The position numbers and the translations under genes are program-made. A DNA stretch of 64,000 bases from contig NZ_JAVFVR010000001.1 in NCBI RefSeq assembly GCF_030929595.1, positions 1,203,418 through 1,267,417 on the forward strand, written 5' to 3'. The number at the start of each line of letters is the position of its first letter. Position 1 is the stretch's first letter. Positions 43,328 to 52,035 of the stretch are shown in pieces. Below the pieces are notes generated by a model. The model was not told the origin of the DNA. It saw only the letters and a program-made list of their open reading frames with translations, and searched no databases. This DNA is from Flavobacterium sp. LHD-85. GTDB lineage: Bacteria; Bacteroidota; Bacteroidia; Flavobacteriales; Flavobacteriaceae.

Positions 43328-45451
43328 TTACAAAACCATCGTCAACTGAATTCTCTTTCTATCTTCATCAACCTCAGTAACTTTAACATCAACATGCTGA
43401 TGTAATTTTACCACTTCGTTTACATCGCTTACAAATCCAGCTTTTAACTGCGAAATATGCACTAAACCGCTTTCTTTGATTCCGATGTCAACAAAACAGC
43501 CAAAGTTGGTGATGTTATTAACAATTCCTGGTAATATCATTCCGGTTTTCAAATCTTTTATTGATTTTACGTTGGCATCAAACTCAAAAACCTTAGCCGA
43601 CTTTCTCGGATCCAATCCAGGCTTTTCAAGCTCTTTTATAATGTCTTTTAGCGTAAGTAAACCAATTTCAGGTGTAACATACTTTTCTGGCTTAATAAGC
43701 GCTGTTTTCTCTTTATTTGCAATTAATTCATTTAAAGAAATATTCAAATCCTTCGCCATCTTTTCAACAACCGGATAAGCTTCTGGATGTACTGCCGAAT
43801 TATCCAACGGATTTTTAGCATTTGTAATTCTAATAAACGCCGCTCCTTGCTGATATGCTTTGTCTCCAAGACGAGGCACTTTTTTAAGCTGTTTTCTGTC
43901 TTCAAAAGGTCCGTTTTCAGAACGGTATTGTACAATGTTTTCCGCCAGCTTCTCCCCGATTCCACTCACATAACTCAATAAGTGTTTACTTGCGGTATTA
44001 ATATTAATTCCAACCGAGTTTACACAACGTATAACCGTGCTGTCCAATTCTTCTTTAAGTTTCGTTTGGTCAACATCGTGCTGATACTGTCCCACTCCAA
44101 TTGCTTTTGGGTCGATTTTTACCAATTCGGCCAAAGGATCTGAAAGTCGTCGCCCGATTGAAACTGAACCACGAACAGTCACATCGTAATTTGGAAATTC
44201 TTCACGCGCAATTTTTGAAGCCGAATATACTGAAGCTCCAGCCTCAGAAACCACAAAAACCTGAACTGGTTTGTCAAACGCGATTTTTTTAATGAAAAAT
44301 TCTGTCTCTCTTGAAGCTGTACCATTTCCGATAGAAATCGCATCAATCTGATACGCATTTACCATCGAACGGATTTTCTTTATCGCCATAGTTTCCTCGT
44401 TTTGAGGTGCGTGCGGATAAATGGTTTCATTGTATAATAAATCGCCTTTTTCATCCAGACAAACTATTTTACAACCACTTCTAAATCCAGGATCAATTGC
44501 TAAAATACGTTTTTCTCCTAACGGCGGAGCCAATAGCAACTGACCTAAATTATTAGCAAAAACCTGAATTGAATTCGCATCTGCTTTTGCTTTTGCTTCC
44601 TGCAACGTTTCGTTACCAATTGCAGGATTCAGTAAACGTTTATAACTGTCTTCAATTGCTAATTGCAAATGAGCTGTTGAATTATTTTGTTTTTTAATGA
44701 TAATTTCGTCAATAACATCGTAGGCATCGTCGATATCAACATCAATTTTCATTTTGATAAAACCTTCGTTTTCTGCACGAAGCATTGCTAATAAACGGTG
44801 CGCTGGCGCTTTTGTCAAAGGCTCTTCCCAATCAAAATACTGATCGAATTTTTTTGCGCCTTCTTCTTCGGCTTTCTTTTTAACCACTTTTGTTGTGATT
44901 GTCGCTTTACGTTGAAACAATCTTCTTAATTGTTTACGAACATAGATATTTTCGTTAATCCATTCTGCTACAATATCTCTTGCGCCTTGAATAGCGGCTT
45001 CTTCGTTAATAACATTTTCATTAATATATTGTGTCGAAATAAAATCGATATCGGCATCACTTTCAGATATAATCAGTTTAGCCAAAGGTTCTAAACCGAA
45101 TTCACGCGCAACATCGGCTTTTGTTTTTTTCTTCTTTTTGTATGGAAGGTAAAAATCTTCTATTTCTTGTAAATCAAAACTGTCTTCAATTTTTTTCTTC
45201 AAATCGGGTGTAAGCGCTTTTTGCTCTTCAATAGATTTTAAAACCGCTTCTTTACGTTTTATAAGTGTATCATAATCTTTTTGAAGTTTCGCAATCTGCT
45301 CAATTACAGTTTCATCTAGATTTCCAGTAGAATCTTTTCGGTAACGCGAAATAAACGGAATCGTACAATCTTCTTCTAATAATTTTACTGTGTTTTGAAT
45401 ACTGACTGCGGGCGCCTGAACAGACTTGGCAATGAATTGAATATTAGTCAT
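43328..45451 (-). CDS. tex: Tex family RNA-binding transcription accessory protein
   Basis: 707 residues. Order: helical N-terminal Tex domain (YRKDSTGNLDETVI, about 37-50), YqgF-like nuclease fold (LAIDPGFRSGCKIVCLDEKG, about 325), helix-hairpin-helix (LLSYVSGIGEKLAENIV, about 500), and a C-terminal S1 domain (GMILPGIVNNITNFGCFVDI, about 640) ending in ESGLVHISQL and RIQLTM. It binds RNA and is thought to act in transcription elongation or RNA handling. Monocistronic, convergent with the delta-60 gene. Confidence 0.95.
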   Translation of the reverse strand: MTNIQFIAKSVQAPAVSIQNTVKLLEEDCTIPFISRYRKDSTGNLDETVIEQIAKLQKDYDTLIKRKEAVLKSIEEQKALTPDLKKKIEDSFDLQEIEDFYLPYKKKKKTKADVAREFGLEPLAKLIISESDADIDFISTQYINENVINEEAAIQGARDIVAEWINENIYVRKQLRRLFQRKATITTKVVKKKAEEEGAKKFDQYFDWEEPLTKAPAHRLLAMLRAENEGFIKMKIDVDIDDAYDVIDEIIIKKQNNSTAHLQLAIEDSYKRLLNPAIGNETLQEAKAKADANSIQVFANNLGQLLLAPPLGEKRILAIDPGFRSGCKIVCLDEKGDLLYNETIYPHAPQNEETMAIKKIRSMVNAYQIDAISIGNGTASRETEFFIKKIAFDKPVQVFVVSEAGASVYSASKIAREEFPNYDVTVRGSVSIGRRLSDPLAELVKIDPKAIGVGQYQHDVDQTKLKEELDSTVIRCVNSVGININTASKHLLSYVSGIGEKLAENIVQYRSENGPFEDRKQLKKVPRLGDKAYQQGAAFIRITNAKNPLDNSAVHPEAYPVVEKMAKDLNISLNELIANKEKTALIKPEKYVTPEIGLLTLKDIIKELEKPGLDPRKSAKVFEFDANVKSIKDLKTGMILPGIVNNITNFGCFVDIGIKESGLVHISQLKAGFVSDVNEVVKLHQHVDVKVTEVDEDRKRIQLTMVL

Positions 45452-45542
45452 ACTTTTAATGAAATGATTTTCTTACTTAAAAATGATATAATTTACTTGT
45501 TAAAACGTTTCTGCAAAATAGTAAATCATTCGGCTAAAATAA

Positions 45543-45550
45543 TATCTTTG
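45543..45550 (+). promoter_or_regulatory. -7 box of the DUF1294 gene
   Basis: TATCTTTG fits TAnnTTTG, 17 bp before the ATG at 45568. Confidence 0.5.
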
Positions 45551-45567
45551 TTTCTAATTTTAAGCCT

Positions 45568-45837
45568 ATGAAAATTTTATTATTATATTTTTTATTGATA
45601 AACATTCTGGTTTTTATTTTCGCGGGATATGACAAATCTCAAGCCCGAAAAAATAACCGACGTGTTTCTGAAAAAACCTTGTTTCTCATGGCTTTAACCG
45701 GTGGATCTCCAGGGTTATTAACAGCAATGTTATTATTTAGACATAAAACGAGTAAAACTTCTTTTATTGTAAAGTTTGTTGCTATTTTAGTAATTCAAGC
45801 TACACTCATAATTGCTTATTTAAACTATAAAAAGTAG
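45568..45837 (+). CDS. DUF1294 family membrane protein
   Basis: 89 residues: helix at about 3-18, then DKSQARKNNRRVSEKTLFLM and GGSPGLLTAMLLFRHKTSK, the DUF1294 signature, and a final helix (about 66-84). Such small inner-membrane proteins are often found fused to cold-shock domains; here it stands alone. Function unknown. Confidence 0.9.
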   Translation: MKILLLYFLLINILVFIFAGYDKSQARKNNRRVSEKTLFLMALTGGSPGLLTAMLLFRHKTSKTSFIVKFVAILVIQATLIIAYLNYKK

Positions 45838-45977
45838 ATATTAACATTGTTGATAACTCAAAAAAAAGTATATAAATAACTGAATAATAAATACTTAAAA
45901 TAAAAAACCGAGCAAATTAAAAATTGGCCCGGTGTATTTATGAATAGGTGCGCAGCACCGAATTTTTTTTTGACTTT

Positions 45978-46409
45978 TTATGCGCAAGCAATTTTGTTCA
46001 CTCTATTTTGGTGTCTTCCGCCTTCAAAAGCTGTATCCAAGAAAGTTTCAACGATTTCAACAGCTTGATGAATAGAAGTAAACCTTGCTGGAATACTTAC
46101 AATGTTTGCATCATTGTGTAAACGTGTTAAATACGCGATTTCTTTAGTCCAGCATAAGCCAGCTCTCACTTTCGGGTGTTTATTAACAGTCATTGCGATT
46201 CCGTTACCACTTCCGCAGATTACGATTCCAAAATCAGCTTTACCTTCAGATACATCATTGGCAACTGGATGCCCAAAATCTGGATAATCTACAGAAGCAT
46301 CAGTATCTGTACCGTAGTTAGTTACTTCATATCCTCTCGCTTTCAGCATTTCAACAATTGCTTTTTTATATTCTGGTCCTGCGTGATCGTTTCCTATCGA
46401 AATTTTCAT
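45978..46409 (-). CDS. rpiB: Ribose-5-phosphate isomerase B
   Basis: 143 residues. GNDHAGPEYK (about 5-14), the active-site cysteine loop GIVICGSGNGIAMTVNK (about 61-77), and the HNDANIVSIPARF stretch (about 97) identify RpiB, which interconverts ribose-5-phosphate and ribulose-5-phosphate in the pentose phosphate pathway. A -7 box TAAATTTG (46437-46444, minus strand) lies 28 bp upstream, next to an 800-bp gene-free stretch. Confidence 0.95.
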   Translation of the reverse strand: MKISIGNDHAGPEYKKAIVEMLKARGYEVTNYGTDTDASVDYPDFGHPVANDVSEGKADFGIVICGSGNGIAMTVNKHPKVRAGLCWTKEIAYLTRLHNDANIVSIPARFTSIHQAVEIVETFLDTAFEGGRHQNRVNKIACA

Positions 46410-46436
46410 TTTTCTATACTATTAAGTTGTGTTATG

Positions 46437-46444
46437 CAAATTTA
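46437..46444 (-). promoter_or_regulatory. -7 box of rpiB
   Basis: TAAATTTG on the minus strand fits TAnnTTTG, 28 bp before the rpiB start. Confidence 0.45.
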
Positions 46445-47212
46445 CTCAATTAATAAATGGTTGCCACGAATTACACCAATTTTCACAAATTTTTTTCTTT
46501 ATACGTACTATATCAACAAAGCAATTTATAATTATTTTACATTCATAAAATTCATGACTAAAACTCTCATTTCACAACTATCTTACTCTCAAAAACTTAT
46601 AGGTTATTAACAATTTTAATAAGTCTATAACTATCTCACAATCAATGAAGAATAAACAGAATATTTGTTAAAATTTTAAGGTGTTAATAGGAGTTTGTAA
46701 TCGCTTGATATTCAATTAACTTTAAGTTAACAGAAAATGTTAATAAGTTCGAAAAGAAAATTAGAAGTTTTTTTTGGTTGTTTCGAAAAAATACTTAATC
46801 CAAAACTGGAATGAAATATGCAAGAAAAGTTTCGTGAATTTTTGGAAAAGTTATCAATATCAAAAATACCATTTTCAACAGAAATCAACATATCAACTTA
46901 TCTACAAAATCAATTCAATTTTGGTTGTCAACCGTTGTTAATTAAAATACAAAAAGTCTTATAAATTAATCATTTAACCAAAAATAACTATGTTGATAAC
47001 TCAGAATAAATAAGTAAAACGAGATTTCAATGACTTCAAAAAAAAAATTATTCGACATATTAACAAGCTATAATAACAACCAAATTTTTTTAAATTTTAA
47101 AAATTCTTTTTTGTTGTATTTAATATATGTTGAAAACTAAAAAAGTTGAAATTGAAAAAATTTTATTTTAGTTTGAATTTTACTCTGATTTGAATTTGTT
47201 TTGAATCTTGTT
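46445..47212. other. Gene-free AT-rich stretch with DnaA-box-like words
   Basis: About 770 bp without a credible ORF. It contains 9-mers one mismatch from the DnaA box TTATCCACA: TTATCTACA at 46898-46906 and TTATCAACA (minus strand) at 46991-46999, with another TTATCAACA outside at 45848-45856 and a weaker TTATCAATA at 46851-46859. Many runs of A and T and several AGTTAACA/GTTAATA words are seen. It could be origin-related or merely a long leader for neighbours; I see no RNA gene or clear repeat. Confidence 0.3.
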
Positions 47213-47446
47213 TCAGACGATTTTAAGCGGATTGTTGAGATTGTCCAGAATTTGCTGAACTTCTTCGAAATCGTTGGGATGTACTTTGAGTCTGATGCCT
47301 CCAAGCGCAGCCGAGTACATTGGAGCGACAGATAATGTCATTTCGTTTTCAAAAAAATAAGGGATTCCTTCCTGTTCCAGTAAGTGTTTGAGAACCACTG
47401 TTTCGTGCTGATAATTGAATACGGCGATGGTTTGAAAGCTTTCCAT
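47213..47446 (-). CDS. DUF2007 family small protein
   Basis: 77 residues. FQTIAVFNYQHETVVLKHLL, EQEGIPYFFENEM and the C-terminal GGIRLKVHPNDFEEVQQIL are the pattern of DUF2007, short proteins with a ferredoxin-like fold proposed to bind regulatory ligands. Function is not known. It is divergent from rnr. Unlike rpiB on its other side, its plus-strand text is richer in G than C. Confidence 0.88.
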   Translation of the reverse strand: MESFQTIAVFNYQHETVVLKHLLEQEGIPYFFENEMTLSVAPMYSAALGGIRLKVHPNDFEEVQQILDNLNNPLKIV

Positions 47447-47556
47447 AAAGGCTGTTTTTGTAAATGTACGAAAAGTTATAATTTTAATAATTCTATTTGT
47501 TAAAATCTGTAATCTGATTTCTTATTTGTAATTTTAAACCTTATTAGAAAAGATAT

Positions 47557-49740
47557 ATGAGTAAGAAAATTAGAAAGCCGATAAAAAAAGAGAAAGATTT
47601 CTCTGGGAAGATCCTGAAGATTTTATCGCAAAATGCTAATAAGCCATTCAATTACAAACAAATAGGAGCAAAGTTAGAACTTGATGATACAAAAAGCAGA
47701 AATCAGATTATAAAAGATCTAAAGATTCTGGCAGCTCAGAAAAAAATTATAGAAACAGAACCTGGAAAATACTTAGTAAAAGCTATTAGTCAGGATTACT
47801 ACGAAGGAACAATAGATATGACGAGCAGAAAAACGGCATATTTTATTTGTGACGAGTTTGAGGAAGATGTTTTTATTCCGACCAATAATTTGAATCGTGC
47901 TTTAGATAAAGACAAAGTAAAAGTTTACGTTTATAACAGAAGAAAAGGAAAAAGACCTGAGGGTGAAGTAATTGAAGTTATAGAAAGAGATAAAACAGAG
48001 TTTGTAGGTGTAATTGATATGCAGCCGAATTTTGCTTTTGTTTCTACTGCAAACCCTAAAATGTATACCGATATTTTTATCCCTAAAGATAAAATTGGTG
48101 AAGCAGAAAACGGTGATGTTGTTTTAGTTAAGATTGAAGATTGGCCAAAAAGAGCCGATAGTCCGTTTGGATCTGTAATTAGAGTTTTAGGAAAACCTGG
48201 AGAACATAATACTGAAATTCATGCGATTTTAGCAGAATACGGATTGCCAGCCGATTTTCCTGTTGAAGTAGAAGTTTTTGCACAAAAACTAGATACTTCG
48301 ATTCAGGAATCTGAGATTGCAAAGCGTCGTGATATGCGTGATACACTTACCTTTACGATAGATCCAAAAGATGCAAAAGATTTTGATGATGCTTTGTCTT
48401 TCAAAAAGTTAGAGAATGGAAACTTTGAAATTGGAATTCATATTGCAGACGTTTCGTATTATCTTGAAGAAGGAACAATCTTGGATGATGAAGCGTATCA
48501 AAGAGCCACTTCGGTTTATTTGGTAGATAGAGTAGTGCCAATGCTTCCAGAAGTATTGTCTAACTTTGCCTGTTCGCTTCGTCCAAATGAAGAGAAATAT
48601 ACTTTCTCTGCCGTATTTGAAGTTTCTCCAACTGCACAAGTTATTAACCAATGGTTTGGAAGAACTGTAATTTATTCAGATCAGCGTTTTGCTTACGAAG
48701 AGGCTCAGCATATTATTGAAACAAAAGGAAATAACACGATTCCAGTTGATATCTCTATTACTGGAGATTCTTATGTTGTGTCAGATGAAATTGTTGAAGC
48801 TACTTTAAAACTAGATGAATTAGCGAAGATTTTAAGAAAGAAAAGAATGCAGCAAGGCGCTATTTCTTTTGATAAAGTGGAAGTGAAATTTAATCTTAAT
48901 GAAGAAGGAGAACCAGAAGGAGTTTATTTTAAAATATCAAAAGATGCCAATCATTTGATTGAAGAGTTTATGCTTTTGGCTAACAGAAAAGTAGCAGAAT
49001 ACATTGGAAAACAGAAGAAAACCTTTGTTTATCGTATTCACGACGAACCAAATGAAGATAAACTGATTGCAATGCAAACTGTTATTGCTAAGTTTGGTTA
49101 TAAGATTGATTTTAGAACAAAAGGCGATATAGCAAAATCTATAAACGCTTTGATGGAAGAAGTAAATGGTAAGAAAGAACAAAATCTTATTGATACTCTT
49201 GCTATTAGAAGTATGAGCAAAGCCAAATATTCGACAGATAATATTGGACATTACGGTTTAGCTTTTGATTATTACAGCCATTTTACATCGCCAATTCGTC
49301 GTTATCCAGACGTTATGGTACACAGATTGTTGCAGTATTATCTGGACGGAGGAGCTTCTGTAGACGAAGAAACTTACGAAACAAAATGTCTGCATTGTTC
49401 AAACATGGAAAATTTAGCCACAAATGCTGAGCGTGACAGTATCAAATACATGCAGGTTAAATACATGCAGGATCACCAAGACGAAGAATTCCTTGGAGTT
49501 ATTTCTGGTGTTACCGAATGGGGAATTTATGTTGAAATCGTTTCTAATAAATGCGAAGGAATGGTAAGAATCAGAGAGATAAAAGAAGATTACTATACTT
49601 TTGACGAAAGACAATATGCCTTGGTTGGAGCTAATTCAAATCGTTTATTGCAGTTGGGAGATGAAATTTATGTGAAGGTAAAAAATGCCGACTTAGTGAA
49701 AAAACAACTGGATTTTCATTTTTTAAGACGAGCAGAATAA
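47557..49740 (+). CDS. rnr: Ribonuclease R
   Basis: 727 residues. An N-terminal winged-helix region (FNYKQIGAKLELDDTKSRNQ), cold-shock domains, then the RNB catalytic domain with the metal-binding aspartates in IDPKDAKDFDDALSF (about 267-281) and YSHFTSPIRRYPDVMVHRLL (about 571), and a C-terminal S1 domain (EFLGVISGVTEWGIYVEIVS, about 645). It degrades structured RNA 3' to 5' in the cytoplasm. It starts a plus-strand group with the head-GIN and LysE-type genes. Confidence 0.96.
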   Translation: MSKKIRKPIKKEKDFSGKILKILSQNANKPFNYKQIGAKLELDDTKSRNQIIKDLKILAAQKKIIETEPGKYLVKAISQDYYEGTIDMTSRKTAYFICDEFEEDVFIPTNNLNRALDKDKVKVYVYNRRKGKRPEGEVIEVIERDKTEFVGVIDMQPNFAFVSTANPKMYTDIFIPKDKIGEAENGDVVLVKIEDWPKRADSPFGSVIRVLGKPGEHNTEIHAILAEYGLPADFPVEVEVFAQKLDTSIQESEIAKRRDMRDTLTFTIDPKDAKDFDDALSFKKLENGNFEIGIHIADVSYYLEEGTILDDEAYQRATSVYLVDRVVPMLPEVLSNFACSLRPNEEKYTFSAVFEVSPTAQVINQWFGRTVIYSDQRFAYEEAQHIIETKGNNTIPVDISITGDSYVVSDEIVEATLKLDELAKILRKKRMQQGAISFDKVEVKFNLNEEGEPEGVYFKISKDANHLIEEFMLLANRKVAEYIGKQKKTFVYRIHDEPNEDKLIAMQTVIAKFGYKIDFRTKGDIAKSINALMEEVNGKKEQNLIDTLAIRSMSKAKYSTDNIGHYGLAFDYYSHFTSPIRRYPDVMVHRLLQYYLDGGASVDEETYETKCLHCSNMENLATNAERDSIKYMQVKYMQDHQDEEFLGVISGVTEWGIYVEIVSNKCEGMVRIREIKEDYYTFDERQYALVGANSNRLLQLGDEIYVKVKNADLVKKQLDFHFLRRAE

Positions 49741-49764
49741 AATAATTAATTTAAAAATAAAAGT

Positions 49765-50433
49765 ATGAAAAAGCTAATTATAGGAGCAGCAATTTTATTT
49801 GTACAAATGTCTTTTGGTCAGGTAACCAAAGAGTTGGGTGATTTTGATACCGTTAAGGTTTTTGATAAATTAAGCGTAAAAGTAGTTCAGGCATCTGAAA
49901 ATAGAATTGTTATAAAAGGAACAAGAGAAGCTGAAGTTGAAGTTGTTAATAAGAATGGTATTTTAAAATTAAGAATGCCTTTTCCTAAACTTTTATCAGG
50001 AAATGATCTAAGTATTACTTTATATTACAAGCATATAGAATTAATTGATGTGAATGAAGGGGCAACAGTAACAAGCAATGAAGCTATCAAAGCTACTTCG
50101 TTTAAAGTAAGCGCTCAAGAAGGCGGAGTTATTAATGTTGATTTAGATGTTGATAAACTAAAAGTAAGCTCAGTATCAGGAGGTTCTATTACATTAACTG
50201 GTAAAGCTGCAAATCAAGATGCTAGTTTAGGAGCTGGAGGTTATTTATTGGCAAGTAAACTTAGCACGTCTCAGACTACTGTGAGCGTTTCTGCGGGCGG
50301 AAAAGCCGATATTAATGCTTCTACCCTTGTCGATGCAAAAGTGAGCGCAGGAGGCTCTATTTACATTTATGGAAAACCAAAGCAAATAAACCAGAAAACT
50401 GTTTTTGGTGGTAAAATAGAAGAAGTAAAATAA
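49765..50433 (+). CDS. Head-GIN domain protein (DUF2807), secreted
   Basis: 222 residues. A signal peptide (MKKLIIGAAILFVQMSFGQ) precedes a repetitive beta-strand domain with GGxI/GG repeats (SGGSITLTGKAANQDASLGA, SAGGKADINAS, VSAGGSIYIYG), the right-handed beta-helix of the head-GIN family. Many such proteins occur in Bacteroidota envelopes; function is not established. 24 bp separate it from rnr and 13 bp from the LysE-type gene. Confidence 0.9.
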   Translation: MKKLIIGAAILFVQMSFGQVTKELGDFDTVKVFDKLSVKVVQASENRIVIKGTREAEVEVVNKNGILKLRMPFPKLLSGNDLSITLYYKHIELIDVNEGATVTSNEAIKATSFKVSAQEGGVINVDLDVDKLKVSSVSGGSITLTGKAANQDASLGAGGYLLASKLSTSQTTVSVSAGGKADINASTLVDAKVSAGGSIYIYGKPKQINQKTVFGGKIEEVK

Positions 50434-50446
50434 CACGAGATATTTG

Positions 50447-51127
50447 ATGATAAATGATATTCTGGCTGGACTGCCATGGGGACTTGTTCTTAGTTTTATG
50501 GTTGGCCCAGTATTTTTTGTTTTATTAGAAACCAGTATTACTAAAGGATTTAGAGCTGCAATTGTTTTTGATTTAGGCGTAGTATTGGGTGATATTTTTT
50601 TTATTGCTATTGCTTATCTTGGAAGTTATAGACTCATTTCTAGTTTAAAAGACGATCCAGCACTTTTTATTTTTGGAGGAATAATTATGCTTTCTTATGG
50701 TATTATTTCATTTGTAAAACTAAAGAAAGAAGAAAAAATAAACGATGAAGAAATTGATCGAGATATTCTGAAAAGAAACTATGGAAGTTTGTTTGTAAAA
50801 GGCTTTTTACTTAACGTTATCAACATTGGTGTTCTTGGTTTCTGGCTTGCTGTAATTATTTCGGTAGGACCAAAATTAGATATGCAGACTCCAAGAATGA
50901 TGACATTTTTTACTGCTGTAATTATCACTTATTTATTAATAGATTGTGCTAAAATTTTATTAGCTAAACAGTTAAAATCAAAAATGACTCCAACAAATAT
51001 TCTTAAGATCAAAAAAGGAATTAGCGTTGTTTTAATGGTTTTCGGATTTGCTTTAGTAATTCAAGGATGGTTTCCTAAAGAAAAAGAAATGGTTAAAAAT
51101 GCCTTTGAAAGAATAGAGAAGAAGTAG
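50447..51127 (+). CDS. LysE-type exporter
   Basis: 226 residues from ATG 50447 (a TTG one codon earlier is less likely). Six predicted helices, with the N-terminal family motif GLVLSFMVGPVFFVLLETSI and AIVFDLGVVLGDIFFIAI. LysE/RhtB proteins export amino acids or related compounds through the inner membrane; substrate unknown. Last gene of the rnr group, followed by a terminator at 51155-51177. Confidence 0.9.
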   Translation: MINDILAGLPWGLVLSFMVGPVFFVLLETSITKGFRAAIVFDLGVVLGDIFFIAIAYLGSYRLISSLKDDPALFIFGGIIMLSYGIISFVKLKKEEKINDEEIDRDILKRNYGSLFVKGFLLNVINIGVLGFWLAVIISVGPKLDMQTPRMMTFFTAVIITYLLIDCAKILLAKQLKSKMTPTNILKIKKGISVVLMVFGFALVIQGWFPKEKEMVKNAFERIEKK

Positions 51128-51154
51128 TTGTTAATAACTCAAAATATTAAAATT

Positions 51155-51177
51155 AAACCTCTGAATTTCAGAGGTTT
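51155..51177 (+). terminator. Terminator of the rnr-GIN-LysE group
   Basis: AAACCTCTGA (51155-51164) and TCAGAGGTTT (51168-51177) pair over 10 bp with a 3-nt loop and continue into a T-tract, 27 bp after the exporter stop. Confidence 0.88.
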
Positions 51178-51246
51178 TTTTGTGTTTATAAGTGTTGGTT
51201 TAGAACTTTGTAAAAGTTTCAAACTTTGACAAAGTTGACAACAGTT

Positions 51247-51347
51247 TGTCATTTCGACGAAGGAGAAATCTTCACGAGAAGCTCTACAAAGATTGGACAA
51301 ATTTTTGCGGAGTTACTTGTGAAGATTTCTCCTTCGTCGAAATGACA
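51247..51347. repeat. Long inverted repeat, 29-bp perfect arms (REP-like)
   Basis: Arms 51247-51275 and 51319-51347 are perfect complements over 29 bp (core CATTTCGACGAAGGAGAAAT) with a 43-nt loop. The sequence resembles a dispersed Bacteroidota palindrome I have seen in other genomes. It lies between the LysE-type gene and tRNA-Cys. Confidence 0.85.
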
Positions 51348-51403
51348 AGATTGTGGAAAAATTAAGCACAAAAAAAAGAGACACATTTCTGTATCTCTTT
51401 TTG

Positions 51404-51474
51404 AGGCATCGTCCGGATTCGAACCGGAGTAGGAGCTTTTGCAGAGCCCAGCCTAGCCGCTCGGCCACGACGCC
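51404..51474 (-). tRNA. tRNA-Cys (GCA)
   Basis: On the minus strand the cloverleaf folds fully: acceptor GGCGTCG/CGATGCC (one G-U), D-arm GCC...GGC, anticodon stem GGGCT/AGCTC with loop CTGCAAA (anticodon GCA), and T-arm TCCGG-TTCGAAT-CCGGA. The discriminator base is U, as expected for tRNA-Cys. The CCA end is not encoded. Confidence 0.95.
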
Positions 51475-51568
51475 ATTACTTGAACGGTTGGCAAAAGTAA
51501 CTAAAATCTTTAAATTTCAAAAGTTTCATAGTAACTATTTTAAAATTTTAGGATTTTAATTTTTAAAA

Positions 51569-51928
51569 TTACTTCCTAATTTCCGTCATTTTTATAGTAA
51601 CTGACTCAACATCACCACCAATAGGCGGATTTATTTTAGAAACCCAAACTGTGGTTTTTTCTATCATTTCTATCTCTGCCAGCACACGAATATTGATTCT
51701 TTTGGCAACATGTTCCAATAAATGAGAACGAATTGCCATTTCTTCTGTTACAATTTTGTTCAAATGAACGTAGTCAACAGTATCTAAAAGATGATCTGTT
51801 TCTGCTGATTTCTGTAGATTGGTTTTAATTTTTAGATCAACTGTATAATCAGATCCAATTTTTCCTTCTTCAATTAAACATCCGTGGTAAGAAAAAGTAC
51901 GGATATTTTTCAATTTTATAACTCCCAT
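51569..51928 (-). CDS. folB: Dihydroneopterin aldolase
   Basis: 119 residues. IKLKNIRTFSYHGCLIEEGK (about 4-23) contains the family YHGC/GxxxxE pattern, and SHLLEHVAKRINIRVLAEI (about 69-87) the conserved His/Glu region. It converts dihydroneopterin to 6-hydroxymethyldihydropterin in folate synthesis, and usually forms octamers. Divergent from glnS; the 107-bp gap holds inverted and direct repeats. Confidence 0.94.
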   Translation of the reverse strand: MGVIKLKNIRTFSYHGCLIEEGKIGSDYTVDLKIKTNLQKSAETDHLLDTVDYVHLNKIVTEEMAIRSHLLEHVAKRINIRVLAEIEMIEKTTVWVSKINPPIGGDVESVTIKMTEIRK

Positions 51929-51935
51929 TTTTGTA

Positions 51936-52003
51936 TTGTTTCACGTTTAAAGTTTCAGGTTTTATGCCAGTTAGATAACTTTAAACCTGAAACCTGAAAC
52001 CTT
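51936..52003. repeat. Inverted and direct repeats between folB and glnS
   Basis: Inside the folB-glnS gap lie GTTTAAAG and CTTTAAAC, GTTTCAGGTTTT and AAACCTGAAAC, and a direct repeat ACCTGAA-ACCTGAA. The left part TGTTTCACGTTT matches half of a parS site. The -7 box of glnS follows at once. Confidence 0.6.
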
Positions 52004-52008
52004 TTTTT

Positions 52009-52016
52009 TATCTTTG
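52009..52016 (+). promoter_or_regulatory. -7 box of glnS
   Basis: TATCTTTG fits TAnnTTTG, 19 bp before the glnS ATG at 52036. Confidence 0.55.
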
Positions 52017-52035
52017 CTAAAATTACTATAAAATA

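Noticed and set aside
45930..45960. Hairpin (CGGTG...CACCG) as terminator of rpiB
   Set aside because: Two alternative stems (GGTGC/GCACC and CGGTG/CACCG) compete and the T-tract is on the wrong side of the stem; support too weak to list.
46176..46610. 144-codon plus-strand frame over rpiB and the gap
   Set aside because: It runs antisense through rpiB, has poor composition for a protein and no promoter; it is a shadow frame.
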